DNA of 64,000 nucleotides from Neocallimastix lanati (nom. inval.) (Eukaryota > Neocallimastigomycota > Neocallimastigomycetes > Neocallimastigales > Neocallimastigaceae): the NCBI GenBank assembly GCA_016946835.1, contig JACVTC010000021.1:1457501-1521500 (forward strand), given 5' to 3'. Made by a program: the position numbers and the translations under genes. The notes beneath the pieces are model-generated. The model did no database searches, was not told the origin of the DNA, and worked only from the letters and a program-made list of their open reading frames with translations. Of this stretch, positions 15,801 through 26,995 are shown piece after piece; positions within the stretch are counted from its first letter, which is position 1, and the number at the start of each line of letters is the position of its first letter.

Positions 15801-18800
15801 ATAAAACTAAACTTGCTAGTTCAATAAAATTCGCAATAGATTCAATGCAATATACATATGATAAAAGGAGAAATCAAAGAGCAATATTCACATTTTCAGA
15901 TGGTCTTGATGAACAACTCATTCTCACAAAATCGTGGAAGGATTCTATTCTAATCAACCCAGATATTTCTATTGGCTTTATATTTATAAAATCCTCTCTA
16001 TTATTAGGGAAAAATTTAAAAATCGTTCAAGATATGTGGAAAAATTTTGAAACTCAAACAAATGTTTCGATAGCTCATATAAAGGCAGAAATTTCAGAAG
16101 AAGTAAAAAATGAATTGAATAGGATTTTTATTAATGTAATGAGTAGAAAATCGTTAAATTCCCCCAAAAATACAGACAAATACGAATTCCCAACATTTAC
16201 TATTGAAGATTCTATGTGTATATCAAGTTTAAAAAATATTTCAAATGCTTTTCAAGAAAAGTTCCAAGCAAAAGATATTTATATTGAAAGAACAGATGTA
16301 TTAAAGAATGCAAAATTGGTTATAGACAAAATTGATGCAAAGAAATATTTAAATAAGATGAATTCAATTGCAACATGTAAGACAGGCAAAGGTTTTAATA
16401 AAAGTGAATATGACAAATTACTTATGACATTTATTAATAGAAAAAAGCTAAATATTTCATATCTAGAAACTATATTTAAACCAAATAAAGCTTCACAAGC
16501 CATCTTATCAACAACAGGAACAGAATTTGATATTACTGCTCTTATTCTTAATATAATTAATCCTGTTCCAGATCCAATGATTTATCTTGAAGAGAAAGGA
16601 GGTTTAATTCGTAATTATTCAGTCTCAGTAATAATAGATTTATCTATTTCATGTTTTTATGAATTATCAGCTTCACATTCAATTCAAACTATTCATCATC
16701 TCCTTTCAGCATTAGCACTATTTGATTTACCATCTTTTGATTTGATTCTTACTGGTGATCCTATCCCCACAGTCCTCTGTTCTGAAGTAGGAACATTTCG
16801 AGCTCTAAGTCCAAATTCTAATATCTGGAAATCTTTATTTGTTATGCTTGAGAATCCAAATAGACATGCTGATCTTGCATCCGCTATTCATACTGCTTTT
16901 GATTTGAGAAGAATGCGATCAACTGAATATACACATATACTTTTTGTCTTAACAGATGGCTTATATCAAAATTCAGAGAGACCACGTATTGTTGAATGTG
17001 TGAACAACTGCGTTCAATCGGGTATTAGTACAATTGGTGTTGGAATTGGTATTTATCCAAAAGGAATAGAGAAACTATTTCCACAAATTATTTTCTCTCC
17101 AAATCCAGAAAATGTCATGAAAGGAATTGCTACTTTGTTTGGTGATAACCCATCAAATGTCTATGATGAAATGCCCTCAATTTCATTAGCAATGGATGAA
17201 CAATTTAATTTTAATTTGAAAGAAGCAATATCAAAAATTATTAACAATAAAGAAAATCCAGTATACAAGAATCTTAAGGAAGAGTTACATGAAATTACAC
17301 CTACATTAGAATCATTTGAATTTATTAATCCAGAATTCTCTATTATAGATGAAAAAGGAGACTATATAAATCCACCCGAAGGAACTTATTCTGCTTTATA
17401 TACAAAAGATATTTTAAAAACTCAAAAGATTCTAATAGTGATGCTTTGGGATTGTTCTCTAAATCAAAAAGAAGGAAGAGCTCTTGATAAACAATATATC
17501 TTTACATCTCCAGAACCTGGGAGAACCGAATGTATTAAAAGTGCTGTGGATCATTACGGAATTGAGTTAGAAGTAGTTCAAAATTATGAAGATGCCATTA
17601 TCAGACTTTTAAGACAGACCAAACCAGGTTTTTGTGATTATTATGCAACATGGATAATATGTGGTCCACCTTATCCAGTTCTTCCTCATTGTGGCAAAGA
17701 TTCCGATCCCCATTTAGTTGGACAATTCATTGATGTCTTAATCCAATTTTGGAAGAATGGAGGATCTCTTGTATTTTGGGCAGAAGGTGATCCTTTATAT
17801 GCACAAGTCAACTGGTTCCTTGAAAAAGTTGAATTTGAGAATGAACCTAATTGTCCATCTGGTAAAACAAACTTTAGAATTACTGGAGAGCATTTAGGTA
17901 ATACAATTCTAAAGCCAGATGAATCACCTGATCTTACACATCCTCAAACATTTAATCGAAGTCCACTTCACTTTAAACAGTGCCATCGAACCACACTATC
18001 TCATAATATTGGAAAAATATATGAAGGTATTACAATATCTTATGCACCATATGATCTTGAAAAAATTAAGCCTTTCATACCTTTTGCAAGGGATTCAGGA
18101 GAAAAACAAACTCTACATAATAGTGGAATCAGCTCAATGTTTTATCCAGCAAATTTGAAAACAGGAACTGGAGATATTGTAATTGATTGCGGCTACACAA
18201 AATTGTTTTCCAAGATTACAACTGATGGAACATTTAGATATATTCAGAACATTGCAGGATGGACAGGACGCCCGGAAATTCATAAAAGAGTCGATGGAAA
18301 AGAACCTAGTGAATGGAGACCCAAGGCTATATCTTTTGAAATTAAAAAAATAAAGTGGCCTAAATTTAAGAGTCAAGGAGTAAATAAAGTTGATATTATT
18401 TTCTGTATAGATGCAACAGGTTCAATGGGAAGTTGGATTGAAGCTGCAAAGAAGCAATCTCAAATTATTGCAAATTCTTCTCATAGTAATCACCCTGAAA
18501 TCCATTTCAATTTTGGTGTAATTTTCTATAGAGATCCAATTGATTCAAGTAGTGATAAAAATGAGTTCTTCCAACCTACTAATAGTATCCAAAGTTTAGT
18601 AAGCTTTATGTCCACTCAAGTTGCAACAGGAGGTGGTGATAGTCCTGAAGATTGGGTTGGTGCTTATTCAATTCTTTTAAATCAAATAGATTGGAGACCA
18701 GGCGCTGCTAGAGCTGTCATTCATATTGCAGATGCTCCAGCACATGGTACTGAATGGGGTGGTGATTCCCAACACCAAATTGAGGGACCTAAATTGCATC

Positions 18801-19024
18801 CATTGATAGAAAGATGTGCAAATGGTGAAATATTTTTTACGGGTATTAATGTTAGTAATGGTGCAACGAAAAGTTTTAACAGAATTAAGGCGATTTATTC
18901 AGAACAAAAAAAGGAGAAATTTTATACTAAAATTTATTCAATTGAATCAGTTGATTCAAATGTCGCTGCTAACTTCCTTTCAGATGTTACCGCAAATGTA
19001 ATTTCCCAAATTTCAGCCTTTTAA
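1748..19024 (+). CDS. Giant midasin-related AAA+ protein with three VWA domains
   Basis: One open frame of 5758 residues with no introns. In order: a charged N-terminus (1-80); six AAA+ modules (about 80-2100); a long, mostly helical linker (about 2100-3560); a beta-rich stretch (3560-3910); a mixed region; an acidic hinge (4440-4520); three VWA domains (metal-site Asp 4616, 4964 and 5555), with an amidotransferase-like stretch between the second and third. The order AAA ring, linker, acidic hinge, VWA is that of midasin (Rea1/MDN1), the dynein-like remodeller of pre-60S ribosomes. That protein has one C-terminal VWA and is usually about 4700-5600 residues. This protein carries about 1000 extra residues after the midasin-type VWA, so it is more likely a paralogue than MDN1 itself. 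Its substrate is unknown; an ATP-driven ring delivering force to a VWA-bound partner is inferred. The start is the first ATG of the frame and follows an A/T-only leader. Confidence 0.93.
1985..8050 (+). other. Six-module AAA+ ring of the giant protein
   Basis: Six P-loop modules in tandem, dynein/midasin style. AAA1: Walker A GPTGTSKT (109-116), Walker B VLLLDE (174-179), intact. AAA2: GAEGTGIT (394-401), Lys replaced by Ile400, Walker B weak. AAA3: GPTGVGKT (746-753), Asp818-Glu819, intact. AAA4: GPSGFKT (from 1075), one residue short, and Lys1217-Asn1218 where Asp-Glu is expected. AAA5: GPPGQGKQ (1471-1478), Lys present but Thr/Ser lost, His1547-Asn1548 in the Walker B site. AAA6: GNTASGKS (1787-1794) intact, Walker B LIDG with Asp1928 but no Glu. 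By motif, only AAA1 and AAA3 look fully able to hydrolyse ATP. An 11-Asp run (705-715, nt 3860-3892) and a Ser/Asp/Glu-rich insert separate AAA2 from AAA3. Confidence 0.88.
12401..13480 (+). other. Beta-rich, Ig-like stretch within the giant protein
   Basis: Residues about 3550-3910 change from Lys/Glu/Asn-rich helical sequence to alternating hydrophobic strands with Pro and Gly turns, for example around SRWFAAKHTF and IQIFISLPPP. The pattern suggests one or more beta-sandwich domains. No family is recognised from motifs alone. Midasin has no such insert that I know of, so this is part of what sets the protein apart. Confidence 0.45.
15541..16140 (+). other. VWA domain 1, midasin type
   Basis: Follows an acidic hinge (about 4440-4520) as in midasin. 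The metal-site motif is DCSSF (Asp4616, Ser4618; the second canonical Ser is Phe). The later SDG motif (TFSDG, Asp4718) matches the midasin VWA pattern. In midasin this domain binds UBL-domain substrates (Rsa4, Ytm1). The partner here is unknown. Confidence 0.7.
16600..17160 (+). other. VWA domain 2
   Basis: A classic metal-site motif DLSIS (Asp4964, Ser4966, Ser4968) follows a hydrophobic strand (SVSVII). A later LTDG (Asp5070) sits before an amphipathic helix, and a GVGIG strand follows. These are the marks of a complete VWA fold. It lies about 350 residues after VWA1 and has no counterpart in midasin. Confidence 0.75.
17400..18350 (+). other. Amidotransferase-like (GATase1/BPL_N-like) region
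   Basis: Residues about 5220-5535. A strand leads into WIICGPPYPVLP (from 5302), then a helix (FIDVLIQFWKNGG), then a strand SLVFWAEGDP where class I amidotransferase-like folds have the nucleophile elbow GxCxG. Ala5345 occupies the Cys position, so any such domain would be catalytically dead. The assignment is by pattern only and needs structure prediction; another Rossmann-like fold is possible. Confidence 0.4.
18361..19021 (+). other. VWA domain 3, alpha-kinase (vwkA) type
   Basis: C-terminal domain beginning VDIIFCIDATGSMGSW, with metal-site Asp5555, Thr5557 and Ser5559 in the DxTGSM form used by the VWA domains of vwkA-type alpha-kinases. It also has the GGGDSPED motif (about 5628-5635) characteristic of that group. 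No kinase domain follows; the protein ends about 90 residues later. It is the best conserved of the three VWA domains. Confidence 0.75.
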
Positions 19025-19739
19025 AACCAAGGAATTAGATTTTATATTCTTTTTATTTATTTAAATATTAGTCATTTAAATACATATATAGAATAATTCT
19101 CAGAATAAATAATAATAATAAAAATATGAATTCTAAGTAAAAATATTATAGAAAAAAGTAAATTTTATTATGAATAAAAAAATAGTTAATTATTAATTAA
19201 AAGATATATTAATTTTGTATATATAAATATTTATAATTTAAAATTTTTAGATAATAAATTTAATATATATATAGATCAATTTAATTAAAATACTTTTTAT
19301 TTATATCTATATCAATAATAAAAAAAAAAATTAATGTAAAATATTAATAAATAAAAAAAATTATACATATATGAATATTTTTGATAAATCAAACATATAT
19401 ATATATTTTATTTACCAATACTTTATAAATAATTTTAATTTTATTGTTTTAATCATATTAGTTGTTTATTTTTAATTATATTTTTGTCATTTTATTTTTG
19501 AAGAATTTATGGATATATTAAAAAATTTTAATTTTTAATAAATGAAAATTATTAATAATCCCATGAAGGCATATTTCAATATGTAAACAGTACTGTAATA
19601 ATGATATTTTTATTTAATTATGGATATTAATATAAAATATAGTTTTCTAAATAATTTTTTTTTTTTTTTTTGTTAATATTATGAAAAAAAATATTAATAT
19701 ATAAGTAATATTTGTAGTTTAACTATCATTATTATATGC
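19025..19739. other. AT-rich 3' flank of the giant gene
   Basis: Low-complexity A/T sequence with AATAAA-like hexamers, the first good one about 80 bp after the stop (19104-19109). Such hexamers are common by chance in this base composition. Nothing else is visible. Confidence 0.4.
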
Positions 19740-19935
19740 TTCTTAATAGTTTTTTTCTCTTCAAAGGGAAGTTAGAAAATGTAGAAACACTCGGAAAAAA
19801 AGCATACTAGAAAAATTCTCAACAATAATATGCATTTCAGAGAGCCAATGCTGAACACTCAGTAAGGCCTATGTGAAAAGCATATGGAAGTGTTGTGACT
19901 ACTTCAATCAAGGAAGGTACACAACGGAAATAAAA
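19740..19935. ncRNA. Candidate structured RNA, family unknown
   Basis: About 190 bp with markedly higher G+C than its surroundings and no open frame on either strand. Several hairpins can be drawn by eye on the plus strand: CUUC/GAAG near 19758-19772; CC-UAUG paired with CAUA-UGG around 19867-19888; GUUGUG paired with CACAAC around 19893-19926, with an inner UACUU/AGGUA. In an A/T-dominated genome such islands are often functional RNAs. I see no match to U1-U6, U3, tRNA, 5S, SRP or RNase P core motifs. An H/ACA-type RNA is possible, with the ACA near the plus-strand end. An unrecognised short interspersed repeat is the main alternative. Confidence 0.35.
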
Positions 19936-20125
19936 AAAAAATTTAATATTATTTTATTATTTATTATTTTTGATATAAAACAATTGAAAATTCATATTTA
20001 TTTTTGAATAAAATGAGAGATAAATTATATATTTACTCATTTTAATTAGAAGTTGTTATAATAAAAAGAATTCTTATCTTTTTTATCTACTAATATAAAT
20101 AGATCTAAAATCTTTATATAATTTA

Positions 20126-20815
<690 letters not shown>

Positions 20816-20887
20816 ATATTTAATGAAAATAGTATCTTTTTAAAAAATTCTAAATAAAAAAATTAAGATTATTAATGGTTGTACATA

Positions 20888-20938
20888 TTAATAAATAAAT
20901 AAATAAAATAAATAAATAAATAAATAAATAAATAAATA
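20888..20938. repeat. (AAAT)n microsatellite
   Basis: Tetranucleotide AATA tract of about 50 bp. Confidence 0.85.
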
Positions 20939-21983
20939 TGGTTTACATGGTGAATAAAACTATATAAAGTTATCCTATTTTATAATACTAACTTGATATT
21001 ATTATGAACTTTTTTCTGAATTTATTTATGCACTTTATTTTGAATATTACTTTTTATATCACATTGCTTTTCTTAATATTATTATGCTATTATTGAATAA
21101 ATAATATTTAATTTTTTTTTATTAATTGAGAGCTTTTTTATAAAAAAAGAATAATAGTTTAATTAATAGATGAATAAATAAATAAAATTTAAAGTTGGCA
21201 ATAATTGTCAATGTAAAAAAAAAAAAAAAAAAAAAAAACTTGATATTATTAAACTATTTAATACCGTTCATTTGTTTATTAAAAATGTATTAGTTTTAAT
21301 TTTAATTTTAATTTCATCATTGATCGATAGAAACGGACAGTTACATAACATTAGTAATTGTTAATATAAGTCACAAATGTAGTTATACTAAAAAAGAAAA
21401 TGTATATATTGTGAAAACTTTTAATTAAAGATGATGACTATGGAAGTAAAAAAAAATGTTTAATAGATAATACATTTTAAAAAGAAAATGTAAATATTTC
21501 CAATCTCAGATGGAATGGAACCAGTTAAATTATTAGAAAACAAATCTCTAAATTATTTAAAAATGATAAATAATTAAATAATATTTTTTATCATAAGTAA
21601 ATAGTAAAAAATTATTATTTTTAAATTTTTATTTTAAATATAAAAATCAATGATAAGATGTGTTGAATATTTTTTTTTTTAATATTTAATGTCATATTTA
21701 AATTGGTAAAATATTTATTATTATTAAATTATTATTTTATAATTTAAAATATTAATATTTTTATCTAAATTATATGGTCATTTTTACATATAATTTCTTC
21801 TTCTGAGAAATAATTATTCATTATTTCTTTTTCCAAAATTTAATATAATATTATAAATTTTTATTTTATTTAAAAATATTTTTGTTAATGACTTTAAATT
21901 GTAAATGAAAAAAAAAAAAAAAAAAAAATAAAATAAAAAAAAATAAAATAAATACTATACAATGAGAAGATTAGGGTTACACC
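20939..21983. other. AT-rich intergenic sequence
   Basis: No frame, RNA or repeat is supported. A slightly more complex patch at about 21320-21530 carries scattered codon-like sequence (for example KDDDYGSKK) broken by stops and may be another decayed coding remnant. Poly-A runs lie near 21216-21238 and 21908-21928. Confidence 0.4.
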
Positions 21984-21992
21984 AATTAAAAT

Positions 21993-22308
21993 GAATCTAG
22001 TGTTTCGAAATCGTGCATCTCTCAATGTGGCGTGTTTTCATATGTGCCTTGTTTTTTTAATAATTAAATAAATAATAATAATTAAATAATAAAATTTTTT
22101 TTATATATAATTTATTAATATTCAATTGTAAAAATAATTTTTATAAACAAAAAATAATTTTTTATAATTCTTTTTTAATAAAATATATTATTATTTTTTT
22201 TAAAATAATAATTATATATATATTTATTTATGATTGTATAGAATATCTTAAAATGAATGGTTTTATTTTAAAATTTATAAAAGTCACATTGCGAAATGCA
22301 CGATCCCC
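21993..22308. mobile_element. Small MITE-like element
   Basis: Near-terminal inverted repeats are visible: tcgtgcatctctcaatgtgg (22011-22030) matches the reverse complement of 22283-22303 at about 17 of 20 positions. The right end (gcgaaatgcacgatcccc) shares the GCGAAATG-type motif of the larger elements at 25898-26995 and 43620-44223. Flanking aattaaaat (21984-21992) and aattaatat (22309-22317) match at 8 of 9 bases and could be a target duplication. The exact left end is uncertain. It is non-coding, about 300 bp, and probably a short non-autonomous relative. Confidence 0.55.
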
Positions 22309-22327
22309 AATTAATATATTTACAATA

Positions 22328-22541
22328 TTATAATATAATATAATATAATATAATATAATATAATATAATATAATATAATATAATATAATATAATATAATA
22401 TAATATAATATAATATAATATAATATAATATAATATAATATAATATAATATAATATAATATAATATAATATAATATAATATAATATAATATAATATAATA
22501 TAATATAATATAATATAATATAATATAATATAATATAATAA
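22328..22541. repeat. (TATAA)n pentanucleotide satellite
   Basis: About 210 bp of near-perfect ataat/taata pentamer repeats, just right of the small MITE-like element. Confidence 0.95.
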
Positions 22542-22929
22542 TATTACAAATTATGTATTACATAATTTATTAATTTATTGTATTTAATTAATAAATCTTT
22601 TTTTTTTAAAAAAATTAACCATCATCATATTTTTTGGTTCATATACTAAACTTTATAATTTATATATTATATCCTATTATTTAATATACATTAATTTTAT
22701 ATTGATATATAATTACCAATTTTTAAATACCAACATTTAATTACCAATATTTATTACCAATTTAATCACCATTTTTAATTACCATGTTTTCATTACCACA
22801 AAAAAACATAATAAATAATAAGTAATCATTGGAATGATTAAATGGTAATAATTAGGAATCTTGGTAAAATTATTATTTATTAGATAACAGGTCATCCATT
22901 AATAAAGTCGATCTTATTGATGTATAATT

Positions 22930-23330
22930 GAGAAGTTATTATCAAAAATACTTCTTTATTTCAAATGTTTAATAATTGTTTCTTTATTATGACCATCTAA
23001 AAATTTAATACATTTGTCTATTACATTAATAAAATAGGGCATATCATTTTTACTATCAATATCTAGAAAGGAATAATATCTATTACTGGAAGATCATCAC
23101 CATAAGAAAGAAATAATGAAGAATTATCACTTCTTATTGAAAGTTTTTTATATAAATATCTAATTTCAGCTTCTAATTTCAGCTTCTAATTGCTCTTTAA
23201 TATTTAAAATCTGAGTTCGTCCAAAATTAAATTTAATTTCATCTATTAAATTAGGACCACTTCTATTAATATTTGTATTACAAACTTTATTATTTATAAT
23301 TAGCCTCGATTCTAAGTTCTGCTACATGAA
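22930..23330 (-). pseudogene. Pseudogene of unrecognised protein
   Basis: On the minus strand, coding-like sequence with mixed composition reads NLIDEIKFNFGRTQILNIKE and later MPYFINVIDKCIKFLDGHNK, ending before a stop near 22950. The pieces lie in different frames. A 13-bp direct tandem repeat (taatttcagcttc, about 23164-23189) coincides with one frame change and looks like a duplication. No family is recognised and no start is seen. Its codon use resembles the host genes. Confidence 0.5.
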
Positions 23331-23339
23331 TACAAGAAA

Positions 23340-23640
23340 TATTAAAATATTTATTATTTGATATATATATAATATATATTTATAATTTAGACATGGAATA
23401 AACTTTATTTAATAATATTTATTAAAAATAAAATTGAAAATAATTTAGATGAATTTTTTATATTAATATTATAACAAAATTTTATAATAAATACACAAAA
23501 GCTTTAAAACAAGATAGTTTTATTTTACTTTTTTATTTTTATTTATTTATTTATCTATTTATTATAATTTTTTATAGCAGAGATTCCTTTTTATAATTTA
23601 AATCAAATATATATCTTCATCTCTTCCGCCAAGAAGGAAG
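23340..23640. other. AT-rich spacer
   Basis: Low-complexity sequence between two pseudogenes. It includes a region downstream of G1 that is not homologous to the matching position of G2 and G3, showing that G1 lost or replaced its 3' end. Confidence 0.4.
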
Positions 23641-23648
23641 TTATATAA

Positions 23649-24449
23649 TCAGTACCACGTCACATATATATTTACACACTCATTAATATAAACACGATAT
23701 TCACTAAATGATCTATTTACTATATTATTAGAAACAATACTATTATTTTCACTATTACTAATCTTTATATTCTTGTTTTTATTATCAATATTATTACTAT
23801 TAGTAACACCATTAACACAACCAATACCCCAATAGTTGTTTCTGGAAGCACCTGGAGAATTACCTTCAATAATAGCTCTAACAACAACTAATAAGGCATT
23901 GACATCATTATTCTTAGCTGTATCATAAACTAATCCTGGATTATTACACATAGCTTTAGCAAGACTTTTTGAATAATTTTTACAATAACTTTTAACTTTG
24001 GTTACAAATTAACTTCTACTTAATTTAGTACCACTAAATTTAGGAGATATGCTTCCATAAGAATTTTTTTTAGTTGTAGAATTTTTTTTAGTTGAAACTT
24101 TTTTAGTTATAGTACTTTTTTTAGTTGATCGAGTAGTTTTAGCAGGAATATTAATACAACATATAAAATCTTTACCACCTGGACATAAATTAGAATAACT
24201 ACTACCCTTACATTGGGATTTGAATGTACATTGTCCAGATTTACCATTGTAACTACATTTTTTATTACAACATTTAATGTTAGAAGGATCATTTGGACAT
24301 TTACCACTAACATAAGTACCACCACTTTTTGAACAAGAGGTAGTAGAAACACAGACACCATTACCAGAAGAGCATTTTCCATTAACAGCAGCCAAAGCTG
24401 AAGGAATTGCAATTAAAAGTGAAATAATTCGGCCAGAATTTAAACGCAT
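23649..24449 (-). pseudogene. G1: broken copy of the secreted GH73-like protein
   Basis: Third and most diverged copy of the gene intact at 38309-39244. Signal peptide and both six-Cys modules are preserved (start 24449). The linker is replaced by a Lys/Thr/Ser-rich stretch (around TTRSTKKSTITKK). A CAA-to-TAA change after KLSRS stops the frame near 24009. Coding similarity resumes through the catalytic region (RAIIEGNSPG...NNYWGIGCVNG) and then ends abruptly in Asn/Ser-rich sequence, so the last 120 or so residues are lost. The 5' flank, including the TATA box, matches the other copies for about 1 kb. A truncated secreted Cys-rich protein from 24449 to 24009 (146 residues) could still be made. 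Confidence 0.85.
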
Positions 24450-24561
24450 TCTTTTTTTTTAATTTCTTTTAAATAATAATAATTTTTTAATAATTTAAAC
24501 TAATCTATTATTTTTTTTTATTTTATTGTCGTTATTTTATTTTTATTATGGAACTTTTTTG

Positions 24562-24572
24562 CCTTTTATATA
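24562..24572 (-). promoter_or_regulatory. TATA box of G1
   Basis: TATATAAAAGG on the minus strand, about 115 bp upstream of the G1 start codon. It is conserved at the same place in G2 and G3 and embedded in a flank shared by all three copies. Confidence 0.6.
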
Positions 24573-24812
24573 AGTTTCTTTTCTTTAATTACGCCATCTT
24601 TAGAAAATATATTTATAATTAAAATAGAAGTGAACAACAAATAAAAATTTTTTAAATTAATTTTTTAAAAATAATTAAAATTTTTTATTTATACTTTATT
24701 CAGAAAATACTATTGAATAAGTAATATAGAATGAATCTATAATCATTAAATTAAAATGATATATATTAAAGACTTTATCATATCATAAAATTTATTATAA
24801 TTGAATTCTTTT

Positions 24813-24843
<31 letters not shown>

Positions 24844-25530
24844 GAAATAATTCTATACTTTCAAAAAATTCCAATCAATTATATTATTAATACAATGTCT
24901 ATATTTATATTTTTAATACATATGAAATTAATTCTTAAATAAACAATCTAATAAACAGTACAATAATTATTATATTGAAACTTTAATTTAACAAAAATTA
25001 TAATATATTAATAAATGATTGATTTATTATATAATATTCAAAATAATTTAAAATTTATATTGGCAATTTAAAAGTTAACTTTCATCGTTAAAATTTTCCT
25101 ATTAAATTTTTAAAAAAAATTATAATTTTACAAATTGTATTAGCAATAGTTCTGAATTTAATTGAAAAATTACTTCAACAAATATAACTCTTTAAACTAT
25201 TATTATATTAAAAAGAATTAAATATTATTTTTATATATATATTACAATTATATTTTAATAAAATTTAGAATTTAAATATAAAATTTGAAGATAAAAAAAA
25301 AAAAAAAAAAGATTGGTAAATGTTGTAATTTGAAAAAGTATCAATTGTTGCAGATTATTTTCTTTAAAAAGAATATCAGGATATATATATTTATATAAAC
25401 ATTATAGAAAAAAAATTATTTTATAAAAAAAATAAAATAAAATAAAATAATAAATAATAATAATTTTAAAATCATTACTTAGTTTAGTTTAATCAATTTA
25501 AATTTTTTTGTTTTAGTTTTAATTAGTTTT
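24573..25530. repeat. 5' flank of G1, part of the triplicated segment
   Basis: Non-coding sequence that aligns with 39368-40420 and 46686-47690 (shared stretches include tatattggcaatttaaaag and the poly-T near 24815). It is more diverged from those two than they are from each other. It marks G1 as the oldest split of the cluster. Confidence 0.7.
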
Positions 25531-25897
25531 AGTATAGTTTTCTTAATTAATAGTTTAATTTAATTTAGTTTTATTTTAGTTTATATGTTTAAATAATACT
25601 AATAATCATAATATAAAAAAATTTTTATTAGTTTAAAATATAAATAATATAAAAATTTTTATAATTTTTTTTTCTTTTTTTTTTAGACTATTTATTAAGA
25701 ATTTTATGTTTTTATTTTAGAATGTTCACTTTTTTAATTATATATAATTATTATAATTTTTGTTAAAGGTTATTATTAATTTTAATTATATTATTTATTA
25801 TTATAATCATTTACATTACTTAAAAATTTAACTATATTTGTTTGAACATGTAAAACTCTGATGTATATTATGCATTCACCTCATACATTTACATAAC

Positions 25898-26995
25898 GGG
25901 GGAGGAGCATTTCGAAAAATTTCATTTCGGAAAAGTGTCATTTCGCAAAATTTTTAATAAATAAATAAATTAATAATAAAATAAATAAATATTATATATT
26001 ATTTAAATAAATAACTAAATAAATAAAAGTAAATAAATGAAACTATAATAAATAAATAAATTTTAAAATTAAATTTTTTTAAAAAAAAATATATATATAT
26101 ATATAGACATATACATAATAAATATACATTATATAATAATAAATATTCATTAGAATTAACTCTTTAAAAAAATAAAATATTTTATCATATGTTTTAAACG
26201 TTTTATAATTTTTTAAAATATATATTAAGAATTTTATATATATAAAAAAAATAAGTATTAATAATTTAAAAGATGTAAAGGATAATAATTTAAAATATAA
26301 CTATTAAAATTATAAATAATTAAAAAATAATTATTATAAAGATTAAAAAATAATATATAAATAATTAATTGATCATTTTACACCTTTTAAGTCCTTGCGC
26401 AGTATTTTAAAAAAATCTTAAATTACTAATAAATTTTTTTAATAAAAGAAATATTTATAAATAATTCAGTAAAAAAAAAAAAAAAAAAAAAAAAAAAGAT
26501 GAGGACATCATAAAAAAGGGAGTTAAAAGTAGCACAAAGTTAGGATGATTTTAGATGGTATCTATTTTTTTTATTTTATATTTTAATATTTTATATTTTA
26601 TATTTTATATTTTATATTTTATATTTTATATTTTACATTTTTAATTTTTTTTTTTTTTTTTTTTTTTATTTTTTATTTTATATTTAATATTTTATATTAT
26701 ATATTTCATATTTCATATTTTATATTTCTATATTTTATATTTTATATATTTTTATATTTTATATTTTATATTTTATATTTTATATTTTATATTTTATATT
26801 TTATATTTTATATTTTTTATTTTATATTTTTTATTTTATATTTTTTATTTTATATTTTATATTTTATAATTTTTTTATTATTTATTTATTTATTTATTTT
26901 ATTATTTATTTATCTATTTATTAAAATTTTGCGAAATGAAACTTTTCCGAAATGAAACTTTCACGAAATGAACTTTTGCGAAATGACGCACACTC
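25898..26995. mobile_element. MITE with 9-bp target duplication (1098 bp)
   Basis: Flanked by a perfect 9-bp direct repeat ttacataac (25889-25897 and 26996-27004). The left end GGGGGAGGAGC and the inverted right end GAGTGTGCGTC are imperfect inverted repeats. Inward from each end the motif CATTTCGnnAAA recurs in the same orientation relative to the end (three times on the left, four on the right), ending in the shared AAAATTTTTAATAAATA. The interior is non-coding, with TTTTATA satellite (26570-26880) and poly-A. A 9-bp duplication and short imperfect inverted ends suggest a non-autonomous Mutator-like element. No transposase is present in the window. Confidence 0.85.

Noticed and set aside
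1748-19024. Calling the giant gene MDN1 outright
   Set aside because: Domain order up to the first VWA fits, but about 1000 extra C-terminal residues with two more VWA domains and several dead AAA modules argue for a paralogue.
19740-19935. Assignment of the GC-rich island to a named snRNA, SRP, RNase P or group I intron
   Set aside because: None of the conserved core motifs I know could be placed on either strand.
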